Shown: positions 23,793-35,300 of the stretch, one piece after another | How positions within the stretch are numbered: the stretch's first letter is position 1 | How the letters are laid out: each line of letters starts with the position of its first letter | NCBI RefSeq assembly: GCF_017591425.1 | Contig: NW_024465777.1 | Location: 5,766,001-5,830,000 of the forward strand | Direction of reading: 5' to 3' | DNA: 64,000 bases | From: Ochotona curzoniae | Lineage: Eukaryota; Chordata; Mammalia; Lagomorpha; Ochotonidae | Translations under genes and position numbers: made by a program | Notes under the pieces: generated by a model | Databases searched by the model: none | Seen by the model: only the letters and a program-made list of their open reading frames with translations | What the model was told of the DNA's origin: nothing

Positions 23793-24364
23793 CGTGCCCC
23801 ATGCCCCCATGCCTCCTGTCCTCCCTGGTAAACTGCTGGCATTGTATTTGGGCATAATGCTTCGTTTCACACTGCATACATTATGATTGCCATCAAGGGT
23901 CCCTTGCTAGCTATTAAACTACTCAGTAAAAAAACATCCTGGCTCCTTGAAACAGGAGTTGGCATCCCAAGCTTTTCTTGCCTGTGGCACTTGTACCGGG
24001 AGAAAACTCCAGTGTCCCTCCTCTCTTCCTTTCAGGGACAGAACTCCCAAGCCCTGGGGAGGCTTAGTCCCTTCTAGCTTCTCTGAGGGTGTAGCTGTAC
24101 CAGAGGGTAGGGAACTGGCAGCGTCTTTTGCTCCACCCTCTTCACTCTTGCTCTGAATCTACTGGTTTCCTGGGATGAACCAGAGGGCATTGAGAATCAT
24201 GCAACACCACCTGGTCCAGCGCTCAAATCCACTGCCAGCCATTTTTCCTGTCAGGTCCTCATCCACCTTGCTTCCCCAGCAGTGTGGGCCTCGTGAGGAG
24301 GTGGCGGGCCTCCCGGCCCTCCAGCAGTCAGAAAGTGTCATTGCAATATGGGACAAAATAGATT
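23793..24364. other. Unique sequence
   Basis: About 570 bases with no recognised repeat or exon. Confidence 0.4.
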
Positions 24365-24480
24365 AGAGCACAATAGACCATGGGGTTCTGTTTCTTACCA
24401 GCCGTGGAACTTGGGACATACGATTCAGTTCTCTCCATGCCAGTTGCCCTGTCTGCAAGATGAAGTTATTCATATTCCTA
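24365..24480 (+). mobile_element. MIR fragment
   Basis: 'accagccgtggaacttggga' and 'gttgccctgtctgcaagatg' follow the MIR core (tagctgtgtgaccttggg ... catctgtaaaatg). Confidence 0.6.
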
Positions 24481-24579
24481 ACCTCGGACAGTGAGCAGCG
24501 CCAGCCACAAATCAGTGTTGGTGCCTGTGATGGCTCAGCACTTTTCCAGGGCAGGTGCTGCAGTCGCTGCCTTGGGCAT

Positions 24580-24785
24580 GGGAACTCATCTAACCCTCTC
24601 CAAGCCATGGAGGGATTATGACTGCTCTCAGCCCGCTTGCAACGGGAGTGGAAGTTCAGGCTCAGAGAGGACAAGTCACTTTTGTGCATATTCCAGAATC
24701 AGGAAGTGGCTGAGCTGGGATCTAAACTCAGGAACGTGGAGCTACCTGTGCCCCTCTTCCTTCTGCATTCTGCTGCCTCCCCCTG
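24580..24785 (-). mobile_element. MIR, antisense
   Basis: 'actcatctaaccctctccaa', 'caggctcagagaggacaagt' and 'gtggctgagctgggatctaa' match the antisense MIR in order and spacing. Confidence 0.75.
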
Positions 24786-24954
24786 CAACAAAATACACAG
24801 CTTCTCTTGGTGTCACCTCAATTCCTACTGCTCCTGAGACATGCTTTGCCCTGCGAAGCCCTTACATGTGCCAGCAAGCCCAGGAAGCCACTCCTTTTCC
24901 AATGCAGGGCCTTTTTAGAAAACAATTTATTTCTTTTTTAAAAGATTTGTCTAT

Positions 24955-25612
24955 ATTGGGTCTGGTGCAATGGCTCAGTGGCTATATTCTCATCTTGCAT
25001 GCGACAGGATCCCATATGGGTGCCAGTTTGTGTGCCAGCTGCTCCACTTCCCATCCAGCTCTCTGCTTATGGTCTGGGAAAGCAATAGAGGATGGCCCAA
25101 GGCCTTGGACCCCTGCACCTGTGTGGGAGACCTGTAAAATTGTTCTGGCTTCGGATTGGCTCAACCCTAGCTGTCGTGGTTACTTGGAAAGTGAACTAGC
25201 AGATGGAAGATCATTTCTTCAGGGGCCTGGCGGCGTGGCCTAGCGGCTAAAGTCCTGGCCTTGAATGCGCCAGGATCCCATATGTATGGGCGCCGGTTCT
25301 AATCGCGGCAGCTCCACTTCCCATCCAGCTCCCTGCTTGTGGCCTGGGAGAGCAGTTGAGGACGGCCCAAAGCCTTGGGACCCTGTACCGGTGTGGGAGA
25401 CCTGGAGGAAGTTCCTGGCTCCTGGCTTCAGATTGGCACAGCACTGGCTGTTGCGCTCACTTGGGGAATGAATCTTCAGACAGAAAATCTTTCTTTCTCT
25501 CCTCCTTTCTGCATATCTGACTTTGTAATAAAAATAAAATAAATCTTTAAAAAAAAAAAAACCCTTTCCTTCTGTCTCTCCTCTAATGTAAATCTACCTT
25601 TCTGAGAGAGAG
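24955..25612 (+). mobile_element. CSINE split by a younger CSINE
   Basis: The body occupies 24955-25222 ('tggtctggtgcaatggctca' head to 'gcagatggaagatc'). Its CT-rich end resumes at about 25562 ('ccttctgtctctcctctaat') after the inserted copy. Confidence 0.8.
25223..25561 (+). mobile_element. Young CSINE nested in an older one
   Basis: Head GGGGCCTGGCGGCGTGGCCT, B-box region GGTTCTAATCGCGG, tail 'aataaaaataaaataaatct' and poly-A. Its 5' head follows directly on the older SINE. Confidence 0.92.
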
Positions 25613-25665
25613 AGAAGTGGAAGAAAGAAAGAACGAAAAAGGAGGAAAGAAGGAAGGAAGAAATT
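25605..25665 (+). repeat. Purine-rich GA/GAAA/GGAA tract
   Basis: Runs of GAGA, GAAA and GGAA with few pyrimidines, growing from the preceding SINE end. Confidence 0.8.
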
Positions 25666-25668
25666 GAT

Positions 25669-26045
25669 CAGTCACATCATCAGAAGTTGACCTCAAGCAT
25701 TAAATTCTCATTACTTTGGGACACTTCCACATTTCCTATTTCCAAGGGTCAATGCTTTAAGGGGTACAAACAGGAAAACCAGAAATGAATTCCTGAGAAA
25801 GGAGAAGTAGCCAACATACAGGAAGAACCACGCTGCAATGTTCAAGATATTTACAAAGTGTGTGTAGGGTTTTCTCTGTAAGTTCCCTCTTCAAAGAAAC
25901 ATCTCTTCCTCAGTTCCTGTAAACTTTTTACCTAATGGCACACGCTGGCCATCTGTGCAGTCCAAGGGACAAAAATCAAGCAGGCTACGTATAATTAGTA
26001 AAATGAAGCAGCCTTCTAGACAAGTGAAATTTAAAGTTAATTCTA
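25669..26045. other. Unique sequence
   Basis: Nothing recognised in about 380 bases. Confidence 0.4.
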
Positions 26046-26358
26046 CCACAGGGTCAGCCTTGTGGTACATAAGGTTACACTGCCACTTACGATGCTCGTG
26101 TCCCCTGTGTGAGAGCGGGTCAGGTCTTGGCTGCTCTGCTGCAGATCCAGCTCCCTGTGAACATGCCTGGGACAGCAGCAGGGCACAGTCCAGGCACTTG
26201 GGCCCCTGCATCCATTTGGCAAACCCGGATTGGGGTTCCTGGGTCCTGGTTTCAGTCTGACCCAGCCCTGTCCTTTGCAGCCATTTGAGGAATGAACCAG
26301 CAAAAGAACATCTCTCTGTCTCTGCCTTTCAAATAAATAAATGTCTTTTAAAACAATA
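26046..26358 (+). mobile_element. CSINE, old
   Basis: 'agggtcagccttgtggtaca' head, 'gcagatccagctccctgtga' and the terminal 'tgcctttcaaataaataaat'. Confidence 0.86.
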
Positions 26359-26524
26359 AGAGCAATTTGGGAATATATGTTGGGAAGCAGCAATTCCTCT
26401 CCTGGAACTGTTCCCTAAGTAAATGAAAGAGGAAAGAAAGTAACAAGTACTTGGAAATGACCTGCATGTCTCAGATATTTGTGCATTTGCTCTGTTCAGT
26501 CCCATGGGGTATGCTTGTCACAAA

Positions 26525-26590
26525 TACCTCATTCAATCCTCAAAATATTTCCCAGAAGTAGATGGCATTTTACCCCTCATATACCAATGA

Positions 26591-26621
<31 letters not shown>

Positions 26622-26690
26622 CAGGGGGGTGAACTGAGGCTGTTGGAAGCAATGCCATTTGTCCACAACTCAGTAGAATTACAAGAACCA
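26525..26690 (-). mobile_element. MIR, antisense, split by a TG microsatellite
   Basis: 'tcattcaatcctcaaaatat' and 'ggcattttacccctcatata' precede the TG run; 'ggtgaactgaggctgttgga' follows it, in antisense MIR order. Confidence 0.55.
26590..26619 (+). repeat. (TG)n microsatellite
   Basis: Fourteen or so uninterrupted TG units inside a decayed MIR. Confidence 0.95.
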
Positions 26691-26887
26691 GCAATGTGGC
26701 ACAGCAAGTTAAGCTGTTGCCTGCAAAGTCAGCATCCCCTGTAAGCATCAGTTTGAGTCTAGGCTTTTCTACTTTTCATCAAGCTTCCTGTTAGTGTACC
26801 TTGGAAAGCAAATCCAAATGCTTAGACAGCAACCCCCTCACCCCACCACTGTGTGAGGGACCCAGATGGAGCTTCCGGCCTCTGGCT
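26690..26887 (+). mobile_element. CSINE 5' part, fused to an antisense CSINE 5' part
   Basis: Sense head 'accagcaatgtggcacagca' through 'acccagatggagcttccgg'; it stops without a tail exactly where antisense SINE text begins. Confidence 0.8.
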
Positions 26888-27018
26888 TTGGCTTTCCCAG
26901 GCCACATGAGGGGAGCTGAATGGGAAGTGGCACTGCCAAGATATGAACTGGCACCTACATGGGATCTCAGCCCGTGCAAAGCGAGGACTTTAGATGCTAG
27001 GCTATCGCACCTGGCCCC
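26888..27018 (-). mobile_element. CSINE 5' part, antisense
   Basis: Starts mid-element at 'ctttcccaggccacatgagg' and ends with the complete antisense head 'gctatcgcacctggcccc'; it has no 3' tail. Confidence 0.85.
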
Positions 27019-27274
27019 TGCTGCTTGTGTGTCAGGCACTCAAGCCCAGGACCTGGAGTCCAATCGAGCCTGGGGAGTATTGTGTTGGAGAGGTGAGGTG
27101 GGCTTCTGGCCCCTGGACCCAGTGGACACTGATCCAGCGTCAGAGCCACTACCTGGATGGGAAGTCAGGTGGTCCCAGGTTGGAATCTGAGGAAGAGGAG
27201 GAAGGAACGTGGTGTGGCCCTGGAAGATGCTTAGCTGGTGCCGCTAGGAAGCAGGTGAGGTACAAAGGCTGACG

Positions 27275-27465
27275 CGATGTGTCTTGATTCGTTTTTGGCT
27301 GCTAAGACTGAGTACTGAGACTGGGAATTTGCCTGGCACTAAGATTTATTCTGCTCATAATTCTGGAAGTCCATGGTCAAGGAGGACCCTTGGGGGTCTT
27401 CTGGCTGTGGAGCCTGCACAGTGCTCTGACGTGGCATGGGGGACACACAAGAGACAAAAACCAAA
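27275..27465. mobile_element. Ancient repeat, possibly MaLR-like
   Basis: 'tggctgctaagactgagtac', 'gagactgggaatttgcctgg' and 'ttctgctcataattctggaa' resemble the conserved 'cctgagactgggtaatttat ... ctcacagttctgg' text of old mammalian repeats. The family is not certain. Confidence 0.4.
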
Positions 27466-27477
27466 GTGACAAAAAAA

Positions 27478-27692
27478 AAAAAAAGCTGATTGATTAGAAG
27501 GGCACTGTGACAGAGTGAGAAGAAGAGAGAGGTTTTCCCTCCGCTGGATTACTCCCCCTAATGTCAAGCTAGGCCAGGCCCAAATCAGGAACCCAGAGCT
27601 CCGTCCCAGGCTCCCCTGCAGGTGGCAGGGACCTACGTACTTAGGACCATCATCTGCTGTTTTCCCAGGCAGCTACGTGCCATGAACCATGA
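27478..27692 (-). mobile_element. CSINE, old, antisense, partial
   Basis: 'ttccctccgctggattactc', 'gctaggccaggcccaaatca' and 'catcatctgctgttttccca'; the 5' head is lost. Confidence 0.72.
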
Positions 27693-28763
27693 CACCAATG
27701 CCAACCAGACCATACAGGTCTTCTGAAAGGTGGCAGTGCCTGAGAAAAAAAGTCTGGAATTAGAGCTTTTTCTTTCCTTGGCCTTATCTGCTCTCTCTGA
27801 TAGAGAATGGCCATCGTCAGCCTCCACGGACCCACTTCCGCCACTGGCCAGACCATCACCAGGATTCCGAGGGCTGGCAAGGGAGCTCTGCCAGAGCTTC
27901 CATGGTGGGAACTTGGCACTCAGGGAGGGGCAACAATTCACCGAAGGTTCCCCAGAGTGAAGAACAGAAGAAGGTTGGGAACTTGATGCACTGATGCCAT
28001 TCCTCACTCTTTGCCTTTGTTGCCGCCACCAAGAACCACAAGGTGCTGGTGTTGGGGGCCCAGAGTGCCCATTCCATTTTCCTAGGACAAGAGTTAGGGG
28101 AAGTAGAGAGAGCAAGTGCCTCTTCTCCCTGCATCTGGACCCAGGTGACCCGTGATTAATTCAGATGATGCTTCCTCCTGGATGTCAAAGACACAGGGAC
28201 AATGGGAATAGTCACTCTGAGACCAGCACTGCTGGCATTGTCTCTGTCAGCTACTTCCTGGACCCTTGGCCTTGGCTGCACGAGAGACTCGCCTCCTGAC
28301 TTCTCAGCCTGGTTCACCTGCTTTCCTTTCAACCAGCCACTATCCTTCCAACATCCCAGGCAACATGCATCCGAGGCCTCTGTTGTGCGTGTGGAGGGGA
28401 GGTGGGTGTTGTCTCAGGGAGGAGACATCCACTGTGTTGTAATTGACCGGATTTTGAACTTTTGGAGAACAGACTGTGTTTGATCCATTTTTCTGCCACC
28501 ATCTCCCCAGAATCTTGCAATGAGGAAAAACTGTGGGTGTTTTAGAACTGCAGGAGGGAAGCAGAGGGGGAGGACCTAGAGCTGCGAGCCCAGAATGGCT
28601 GATCCCACCTGTTTCCCACCCTATCACTGGACTACAGAGTGAGAAAAAAAAAATATCAAAACAGGACCTGCGATCAGAACTCTGCTTGTTGAGGGATCTT
28701 GGAGCAAGACTTCATGTCCTGATCTAAAAATGTACATGTGTGTCCTTGTTTTCAAGCGACCCT
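27693..28763. other. About 1.1 kb of unique DNA
   Basis: No repeats recognised. A 160-codon minus frame at 27633-28115 has no domain and overlaps SINE sequence, so it is not called as a gene. Confidence 0.4.
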
Positions 28764-29082
28764 TTAAAAAAAAAAAGGTTTGTTTTTATTGGAAAGGCAG
28801 ATTTACAGACAGGCAAAACAGAGAGAAAGATCCTTCATCTGCTGGTTATTCTAGAAATGGCCGTAACAGCTGGAGCTGAGCCAATCCGAACCCAAAAGTT
28901 TCTTCCAGGTTTCCCAAGTGGGTGCAGGGTCCAAAGGCTTTGGAACACTATCCACTGTTTTCCAAGACCGCAAACAGGAAGCTAGATGGGAAGTGAAGAA
29001 GCCAGAACACAAGCCAGTGCACATATGGGATCACAGTGCGTTTAACGTGAGGATTTAGCCACTAGGCTATCATGCTGGGCTC
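28764..29082 (-). mobile_element. CSINE, antisense
   Basis: 'ggtttgtttttattggaaag' tail, 'agctggagctgagccaatcc' and 'aggctatcatgctgggctc' head. Confidence 0.88.
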
Positions 29083-29267
29083 GCAAATGACTCTGGGCAC
29101 TTCCAGAGCTTAGTACTTCCAGAGTTTATCTGGGAGATACACACAGGGCAGGAGGGGGGACACACACAGGCAACACCCTTGCTCCCCTAGAGCTTGTAGA
29201 TCTGTAGCAGCCATGTCAGAACAGGTGTTAATGAGGTAAGCATATAAGTAAGTATACAAACAAATTA

Positions 29268-29550
29268 GGGGCGAGTCAGCATTGCGGGGCCGTGGTGTTG
29301 GGGGCCTGGTAGTGCTGCTGCCACTTACAGTGTGGCATACTAGATACCAGACTTCCAGTTGCTCAGCTTCCAATCCAGCTTCCTCCCAATGTGCCTGGGA
29401 AGGCAGCGGATGACACCCAACTTCTCGTCAGCCATGCGGGAGACCCAGGATGGAGTTATTGGCTCAGCTTCAACTGTTGTAGGCACTGAGAGAGTAAACA
29501 GGAGTCCTCTGTGTGTGTGACTCTGCCTTTAAAAAAAACTAAAAACCGAA
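29268..29550 (+). mobile_element. CSINE, old
   Basis: 'gcggggccgtggtgttgggg' head region, 'ccagcttcctcccaatgtgc' and 'gactctgcctttaaaaaaaa'. Confidence 0.8.
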
Positions 29551-29806
29551 CACATTTGGTAACCATCCCTTTTGTTTGCCTTGGGCAGAGAGTATGGAGA
29601 GCAGAAGAAAATTAAAGCAAAAACACAAGGAACATAATATTTGAAGTCAGGTAAAGGAAGACGAATCCAAAAGAGGCACAAAGGGGTAGCCAGAGGGGTC
29701 AGAGGCAAAGCAACGATGCGAATCCCCCCTTCCAGGACACACCTCCTTCCTTTGGGAGGCAAAACAAACAGCTGCCTAAAGATGCCAACCTTCACCTTCT
29801 CCTTCT

Positions 29807-30141
29807 TTTTCCAAAGATTTATGTATTTGTATTAGAAAGGCAAATTTACAGAGAGGAGGAGATGCAGAGAGAAAGATCCTCTGTCTACTGGCTCACTCCC
29901 CAAGTGGTCACAACAACGGGAACTGAGCCAATCCAAAGCCAGGATCCAGGAGCTTCTTCCAGGTCTCCCACATGGATGCAGGGTCCCAAGGGCTTTGAGC
30001 CGTCTTCTTTTGCTTTCCCAGGCCATAAGCAGGGTGCTGGATGAGAAATGGAGCAGCCTGGACACAAATTGGCAGCACCCATAATGGATCTTGGCACTTG
30101 CAAGGTTTAAGTTTAGCCACTGAGCCATCATGCTGGGACCA
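29807..30141 (-). mobile_element. CSINE, antisense, full length
   Basis: 'ccaaagatttatgtatttgt' tail, 'actggctcactccccaagtg' and 'gagccatcatgctgggacca' head. Confidence 0.88.
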
Positions 30142-30194
30142 GATGCCTGTCTTCTAACCCCTCAACTCTGAACATATGTTGCCTTATAAGGTAA

Positions 30195-30515
30195 AAAGGA
30201 CGGTGGCTCACAGGCTAATCCTCAGCCTTCAAATGCCAGCATTCCTTATGGATGCCAGTTCATGTTCTAGTTGCTCCACTTTCCATTCAGCTTTCTGCTT
30301 ACAGCCTGGGGTGGCAGAGGAGGAATGCCCAAATCCTTGGGATCCTACACCCCTATGGGAGACCAGGAAGAAGCTCCTGGCTTCTGGTTTTGGATCAGCT
30401 CATGTCCAGCCGTTGTGGCCATTTGGGGAGTGAACTAGCAGATGGAAGATCTTTCTGTCTTTCCTTCTCTCTGTGATATAAATAAATAAATAAATAAATA
30501 AATGTATTTTTTTTA
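30195..30515 (+). mobile_element. CSINE with AAAT microsatellite tail
   Basis: Head near 'ggacggtggctcacaggcta', 'ttccattcagctttctgctt' and six ATAA units in the tail at 30477-30502. Confidence 0.85.
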
Positions 30516-30870
30516 AATAACAAGGTAAAAGAAACCTAGAGCAGGTCATCCTGGTTTATCTGAGTGTGCCCACTGCAACCAGAAGGTTCTTAGAAGAGAG
30601 GACAGTCAACACAGATATGAAATAACAGAAGTTGGGGCAGGTGCCACTTAGCTAATGTGGGCAGCCGCTAGAAATGAGAAAAGGTTGGAAGTAGATGCTC
30701 CCCTAGCATCCCTGGGAGGAGTATGCCTCTGGCCATGCCTCACTTATTCCGCTGAAGGAACCAAACTCCAGAACATCAGAGTAAAAAGTTTCTATTCTTT
30801 TAAGTATTCTTTCAAGGCACAAAATTTGGGGTAACTTACAGCATCAGTCATGGGAAACTAGTCGCCTTCC
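30516..30870. other. Unique sequence
   Basis: Nothing recognised in about 355 bases; it ends at a C run and T run (30871-30887). Confidence 0.4.
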
Positions 30871-30879
30871 CCCCCCCCT

Positions 30880-31204
30880 TTTTTTTAGTACATTTTTTAA
30901 AATAAATTTTTGGGAGTGCATACAATGTTTACTTAATATTACAGCGGAAAAATTTTCCCAAGTCTTACCCTTATTACATATAGTTTTTAATAAAAGACCA
31001 ATATCTCCTGTGTACCAATTATATTTTAAAGTATTAATCATTTACTGTTGATCATTCTAGTTGCTACCAGATTGGCCTTGTGGTAATACTTGTAGTTTTA
31101 GATCTATTTTGGTTCCTTTTTTAAAAAAATTATTACATTAGGTTTGTTTCTGTGTTAAAGGGCATGAAAATTTTATTTTGAAAATTTCTATTACTTGATT
31201 TATT
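30880..31204 (-). mobile_element. AT-rich LINE-like 3' segment
   Basis: AT-rich text ('gtacattttttaaaataaat', 'ttgaaaatttctattacttg') directly preceding L1 copy B. It may be part of that element or a second LINE 3' end. Confidence 0.4.
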
Positions 31205-33545
31205 TTTGTCTATTATATTTTGACAATCTTTACATAGTTAGTTAGGGTAAAAAGGTTCAAGGGCTATAGGGGAGTGGGTAACACTATTGTTTCCATATTG
31301 TTTCCTTCATGTATCTGAGGTAAAGGGGGATATTGAGGGAGAAGCCCCACCCAGTTTCCCACCCACCCCAAGTCCCCAGATGGGGAGATACTTGCTCAAG
31401 TGGTTTTGGCAGTTCACCAGTTATGAATTGCTGCCAATCTCACCACTCCAAGCATGATGAGGTCATTGAAGAATCCACCGATTGACATAGTACATCTTAA
31501 AGTCTCCGTTTGTTGGGCCCAGTATTTCGCTGCCAACAATTAGCTTAGGTTGTTGATTGACTTGTTCTGTCTTTTCTTGGTTAAGGCTCTGAATCTGGCA
31601 TCTGGACTGGGAAGATCCCCCAAATTCTTGCATATTCTAGCAAGCACAGGACCTGGCACAGTCCATCTCCCCGATCAGCTGGTGGTTGCAGTTGCTGGGT
31701 CGGTTCTGTTTTCCATCCATGTCTTCTACTGGAACCAATGGATGTTGCAATCCAGCCTGGTTCTGCCAAGCACATACTCGGCCCTCACCTAAACCAGTGG
31801 GAGCTGCAGCCCAGTCAGAGCGACCCACAATAACCCCAACCAGGCCTGCCCCCACCCTGGTTTGCCAGTATGTGTAGCAGACTAGTCCAGTCTGTCCCAC
31901 ATTCCCTTCTGCTCTCATACATGTCAACGGGTATTGTAACCTAATTCCATATAACCATCTCATCTATCCAGCCTTCATAGATGTTGTTGGGTGTCTGTCT
32001 AGCCACCCCAGCCCCCATCCTAGTTCTTGTGCCCTCCCGTGGGGGGTGGTAACCGAAGAGGGAAGAGCCCACTATTTCCCTCCCCGGTTGCTCCCACTCC
32101 CCGATTATGCCCTCTCCGGGTGGCCCTGTGGTTCAACTTGACATAACTAGCCCCCAGTGCCAGCTTCTGCCAGCTGATTTTGTGGCTAAGCCCCAACAAC
32201 CCTCACCCACTCTAATTGTAGATTGCATCAGTAGGAATAATCAGCCCAGCCTGGTTTTCCCCTGATCTGGTCCACATGAGGCGCACAGGTGCTGTGCCTG
32301 TCTGGTCTACCCTCTTCGCAGCTCAAGCTCCCCAGTGGGAGTAGCTGTTCAGCTAGGGAACCACCCCCTTATTCTCCTGCCAGCTCTGCCCCCTCCCTTC
32401 CTGATTCTCGCGTGTGCTGGTTGGGTGCTGCAGTCACATCTGATACACGCAACCCCACCTTGGCATTCTGTGTCGTGTACTGCTTTTGTCATGACCGAAC
32501 CTGGCCCAACCCACACTCTGTTCTGGCATTTGGATTTACCAGTGGATGACGTGAACAGATTCAGCCTGGTCTGCCCCGACCTGTGCCAAATGCATGCCAG
32601 TGGGACACCTTCCATGCTTCTTGCGCTGACCTGCAGGGTCTGTGTCCTGTCAGAGGAGTTGCCCGGGCTCCTCCATCAGAACCCCTCCAAGTGCCAGCTT
32701 TTGTGCATACCGTGGGTCCATGTGCCAGTTTGCCTCCTGTCCTAGCAGGAACAGTGGTCTTTCCTAACTGGCCTTCAATCCACTCTGGTTCTTTCTTTAG
32801 GATGTTTCAGCCCAGCCACGGCTCTTGCATACCCATATATTGTTCATATATGGCTCAGTTGAGGTTGAGACCTAGCCTGGTCCATCCCACATCTACCCTG
32901 GTCCTCCAGAGCACCAGAAGGTGTTGCAGTCTGTCCTGGCCCGGTGTGTCTTATCCCAGTCCACACTTGTGCCAAGGGAGACAATAACTGTATCCTGACC
33001 CAAACGCAGCCCCATTCACCTGTCGCGGCCCCTGCCTTCAACACTGTGACTCAGATCTGCAGCTCATGCAGACCAGTTGGTGCAAAAACCAGCTTGGCAT
33101 GTCCTGAGCTCCACCCTGTTTTCCAGTCATGCTTGTGGACTAAGGTTTGCTCAGTCCAAACCTTCAGGTCTCAGTCCCACACTTGCCCTAAAGTTTCATG
33201 TCCTTGTTCCTGGGAATCACCAGGAATTTGTGTCTCACCTATACTAAAGCTGGCCTTATTTATGGGTGTCCCTAAGCAGCTATTTCATATCATAAAAACC
33301 CCAGAGTTTACCGCAGGGTGGCCAACAGGCAGAGCCTGGCACCATTTGGTGCACTGGCCGCCGAAAGGCGAGGACTCAGCCCCCGCCTTGCGGCTGGGGC
33401 TTTGGCCCGAGTCCCCAGTGGGGTCCCCGCACAAGCGCCACCCATTGGAGGGGTTAAATCCGCCCCCTGCCCCAAGACTGGAATTCCCCTTTCTTTTGAC
33501 AGGAGTACTCCAACTTTGTGTTGAGAAAACCAGCCTTCCTTTACA
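31205..33545 (-). mobile_element. L1-type LINE 3' region, copy B
   Basis: Collinear with copy A at 2430-5400: the same 350-base 3' block, the same degenerate repeat section and the same distal block ('aggcagagcctggcaccatt' at 33328). The G-rich repeats make long chance frames but no L1 protein motif is present. Confidence 0.65.
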
Positions 33546-33589
33546 TCCACATACGTCAATGAAGCTTAGCAACGTGAGCTTGAGGAAGT

Positions 33590-34285
33590 AGACCAGGTGG
33601 CCTCACCAAGCCAGCTTCCCCGCTACACCCTGGTCACACTGAGTGGTGAGGATTGAGCATGTGACCTAAGCCCACCCAATCAGAGCAACTCTCAGGGTTC
33701 ATGATAAGATTTGGGGGAGCAAAGAGTTTCACTTCTCTTTCCTGGGTATAAAAAAGACGTCACGCCAGGAGCCATTGGCAGCCATATTGTAACTGTGGAA
33801 GAGAAGCTGGAAGTTGAAAATGGAGCCAACATGGAATAGCATGACAGAAAGAGGGAAATCAAGAGAAAACCCGGATCCTGCTAAGGACTGCCGATCATCT
33901 CCCATGCACACTGGCATGACTGACTACCAGTTGCTGATTTGCTTCTGCTGGTCAGTAAATGCCACCAAGGTTCCCAGGGGGTAGGAGTGGCTCCCTGCTG
34001 CCTCCCCACCAGCCTTCTGGAGTCCTTGCTCAGCCTGCCCTCCAGTAACTAGAAGGTCAATGCCAGGCACAGCAGGAAGCTACTGGGACCTTGCTTCTGG
34101 CATCTGTTGTACATGGCCGATGCTAGGCCAGTGCCAGTTGTTAAATGTTTTGCACGTAGGTCCTGTTCTAATATTGTCCTTTGAATCCCTCTTCATCTAG
34201 ACTTCCACTCTGGAGAATGCACTTTTCTTGTTGTTTAAGCCAGTGTAATAAGTCAAGGTTTCTGTCACTTGCTAATGATAAAGGA
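33590..34285. mobile_element. Ancient interspersed repeat, unclassified
   Basis: 'gcatgtgacctaagcccacc', 'aatcagagcaactctcaggg', 'ggagccattggcagccatat' and, near 34230, 'gtttaagccagtgtaataag' resemble a known old mammalian repeat in order, but I cannot name the family with confidence. Confidence 0.4.
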
Positions 34286-34357
34286 CCCCACAAGTACCAA
34301 CAAAGTATTGGGTTACGGAACCTTAGAGAGTGAGAGAACTTCAAGCAGAGGATAATG

Positions 34358-34703
34358 GGGTCTGGCATGATGTGATAGTAAGCTAATAGTTTACCTATGG
34401 CGCCAGCCCAAATGAGCCTGGGTTCTAGTACTGGCTGGAACCCAGCTCCGTGTCTGTGTCCTGGGAAGGTAACAAAGGATGGCTCAAGGTCTTGGGCTCC
34501 TGCACTGATGTGAGAGATCCAGAAGAAGCTCCTGGCTCCTAGCTTCAGCTCAGCTCTGGCTATGTGTGGCCATTTAAGGAGTGACCCAGCAAATGGAGAA
34601 TCCCTTTCTCTCTCATCTTATGAGTACCAATTCTTATCTCCCGTATCTGTCCCTCTCTGTGTAAAATTTGCCTTTCAAATAAAAATAAATAAAATTTTTA
34701 GGA
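34358..34703 (+). mobile_element. CSINE, old
   Basis: 'ggggtctggcatgatgtgat' head, 'agatccagaagaagctcctg' and 'gcctttcaaataaaaataaa' tail. Confidence 0.86.
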
Positions 34704-34708
34704 GATTA

Positions 34709-34880
34709 TGGAGGTCAGCGTTGTGGCACAGCAGTTTAAGCTGCCATTTGCCATCTACCTCTCATACCTGAGTGTCAGTTTATATCTGGATCCTCTACTT
34801 CCAATCCAGTTTTCATCCTGGGAGGCAATGGATGATGATTCAGGTGCTTGAGTGTCTGCCACCCATGGCATAACCCAGAT
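34709..34880 (+). mobile_element. CSINE 5' half
   Basis: 'ggaggtcagcgttgtggcac' head to 'cataacccagatgagga', ending abruptly at the next SINE head. Confidence 0.75.
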
Positions 34881-34950
34881 GAGGACCCAGCATTATGGCT
34901 CAATGGCTGAATCTTCACCTTAAATGTGCTGGGATCCCATATGGGTGCCA
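34881..34950 (+). mobile_element. CSINE 5' fragment, fused to an antisense CSINE
   Basis: About 70 bases of a head ('cccagcattatggctcaatg' to 'ccatatgggtgccag'), then a switch to antisense SINE text. Confidence 0.75.
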
Positions 34951-35153
34951 GGCCAAAGCTGGGAACCAGCAGCTTCTTCCAGATCTCCCATGCGGGTACA
35001 GAGGCTGGAGCATTGAGACCATCTTCGGCTGCTTTCCCAAGTATATGTGCAGGAAGCTGGATCAGATGTGGATCACCTTGGATTCCAACCTCTGCCCATA
35101 CGGGAGGTCAGGGACACAGGGCATGGCTTTACCCGCTGTGCCAACACACCAGT
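34951..35153 (-). mobile_element. CSINE 5' two thirds, antisense
   Basis: Runs from 'gccaaagctgggaaccagca' to the antisense head 'cgctgtgccaacacacca'; no 3' tail. Confidence 0.8.
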
Positions 35154-35164
35154 GACCATCTTCT

Positions 35165-35300
35165 CCACTTTTGCAACCAGGGAAATAGGTTTGGAGACAG
35201 GCCCTCAGCTACCTAAGGCCAAGCAACTAGTGAGTACAGAACTAGGAGATAAATCCAGAGAACCGCAAGGCCCCCGGGACTCTACTGTCTTCCTGAAGGG
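35165..35300 (-). mobile_element. MIR fragment, antisense
   Basis: 'ggccaagcaactagtgagta' and 'gaactaggagataaatccag' match antisense MIR in order. Confidence 0.6.

Noticed and set aside
24491..25243. 250-codon plus-strand frame
   Set aside because: It crosses an antisense MIR, a CSINE and the head of a nested CSINE, so it is a chance frame through repeats.
32944..33591. 215-codon plus-strand frame
   Set aside because: It lies in the degenerate repeat section of an L1-type 3' region, antisense to the element, with no domain.
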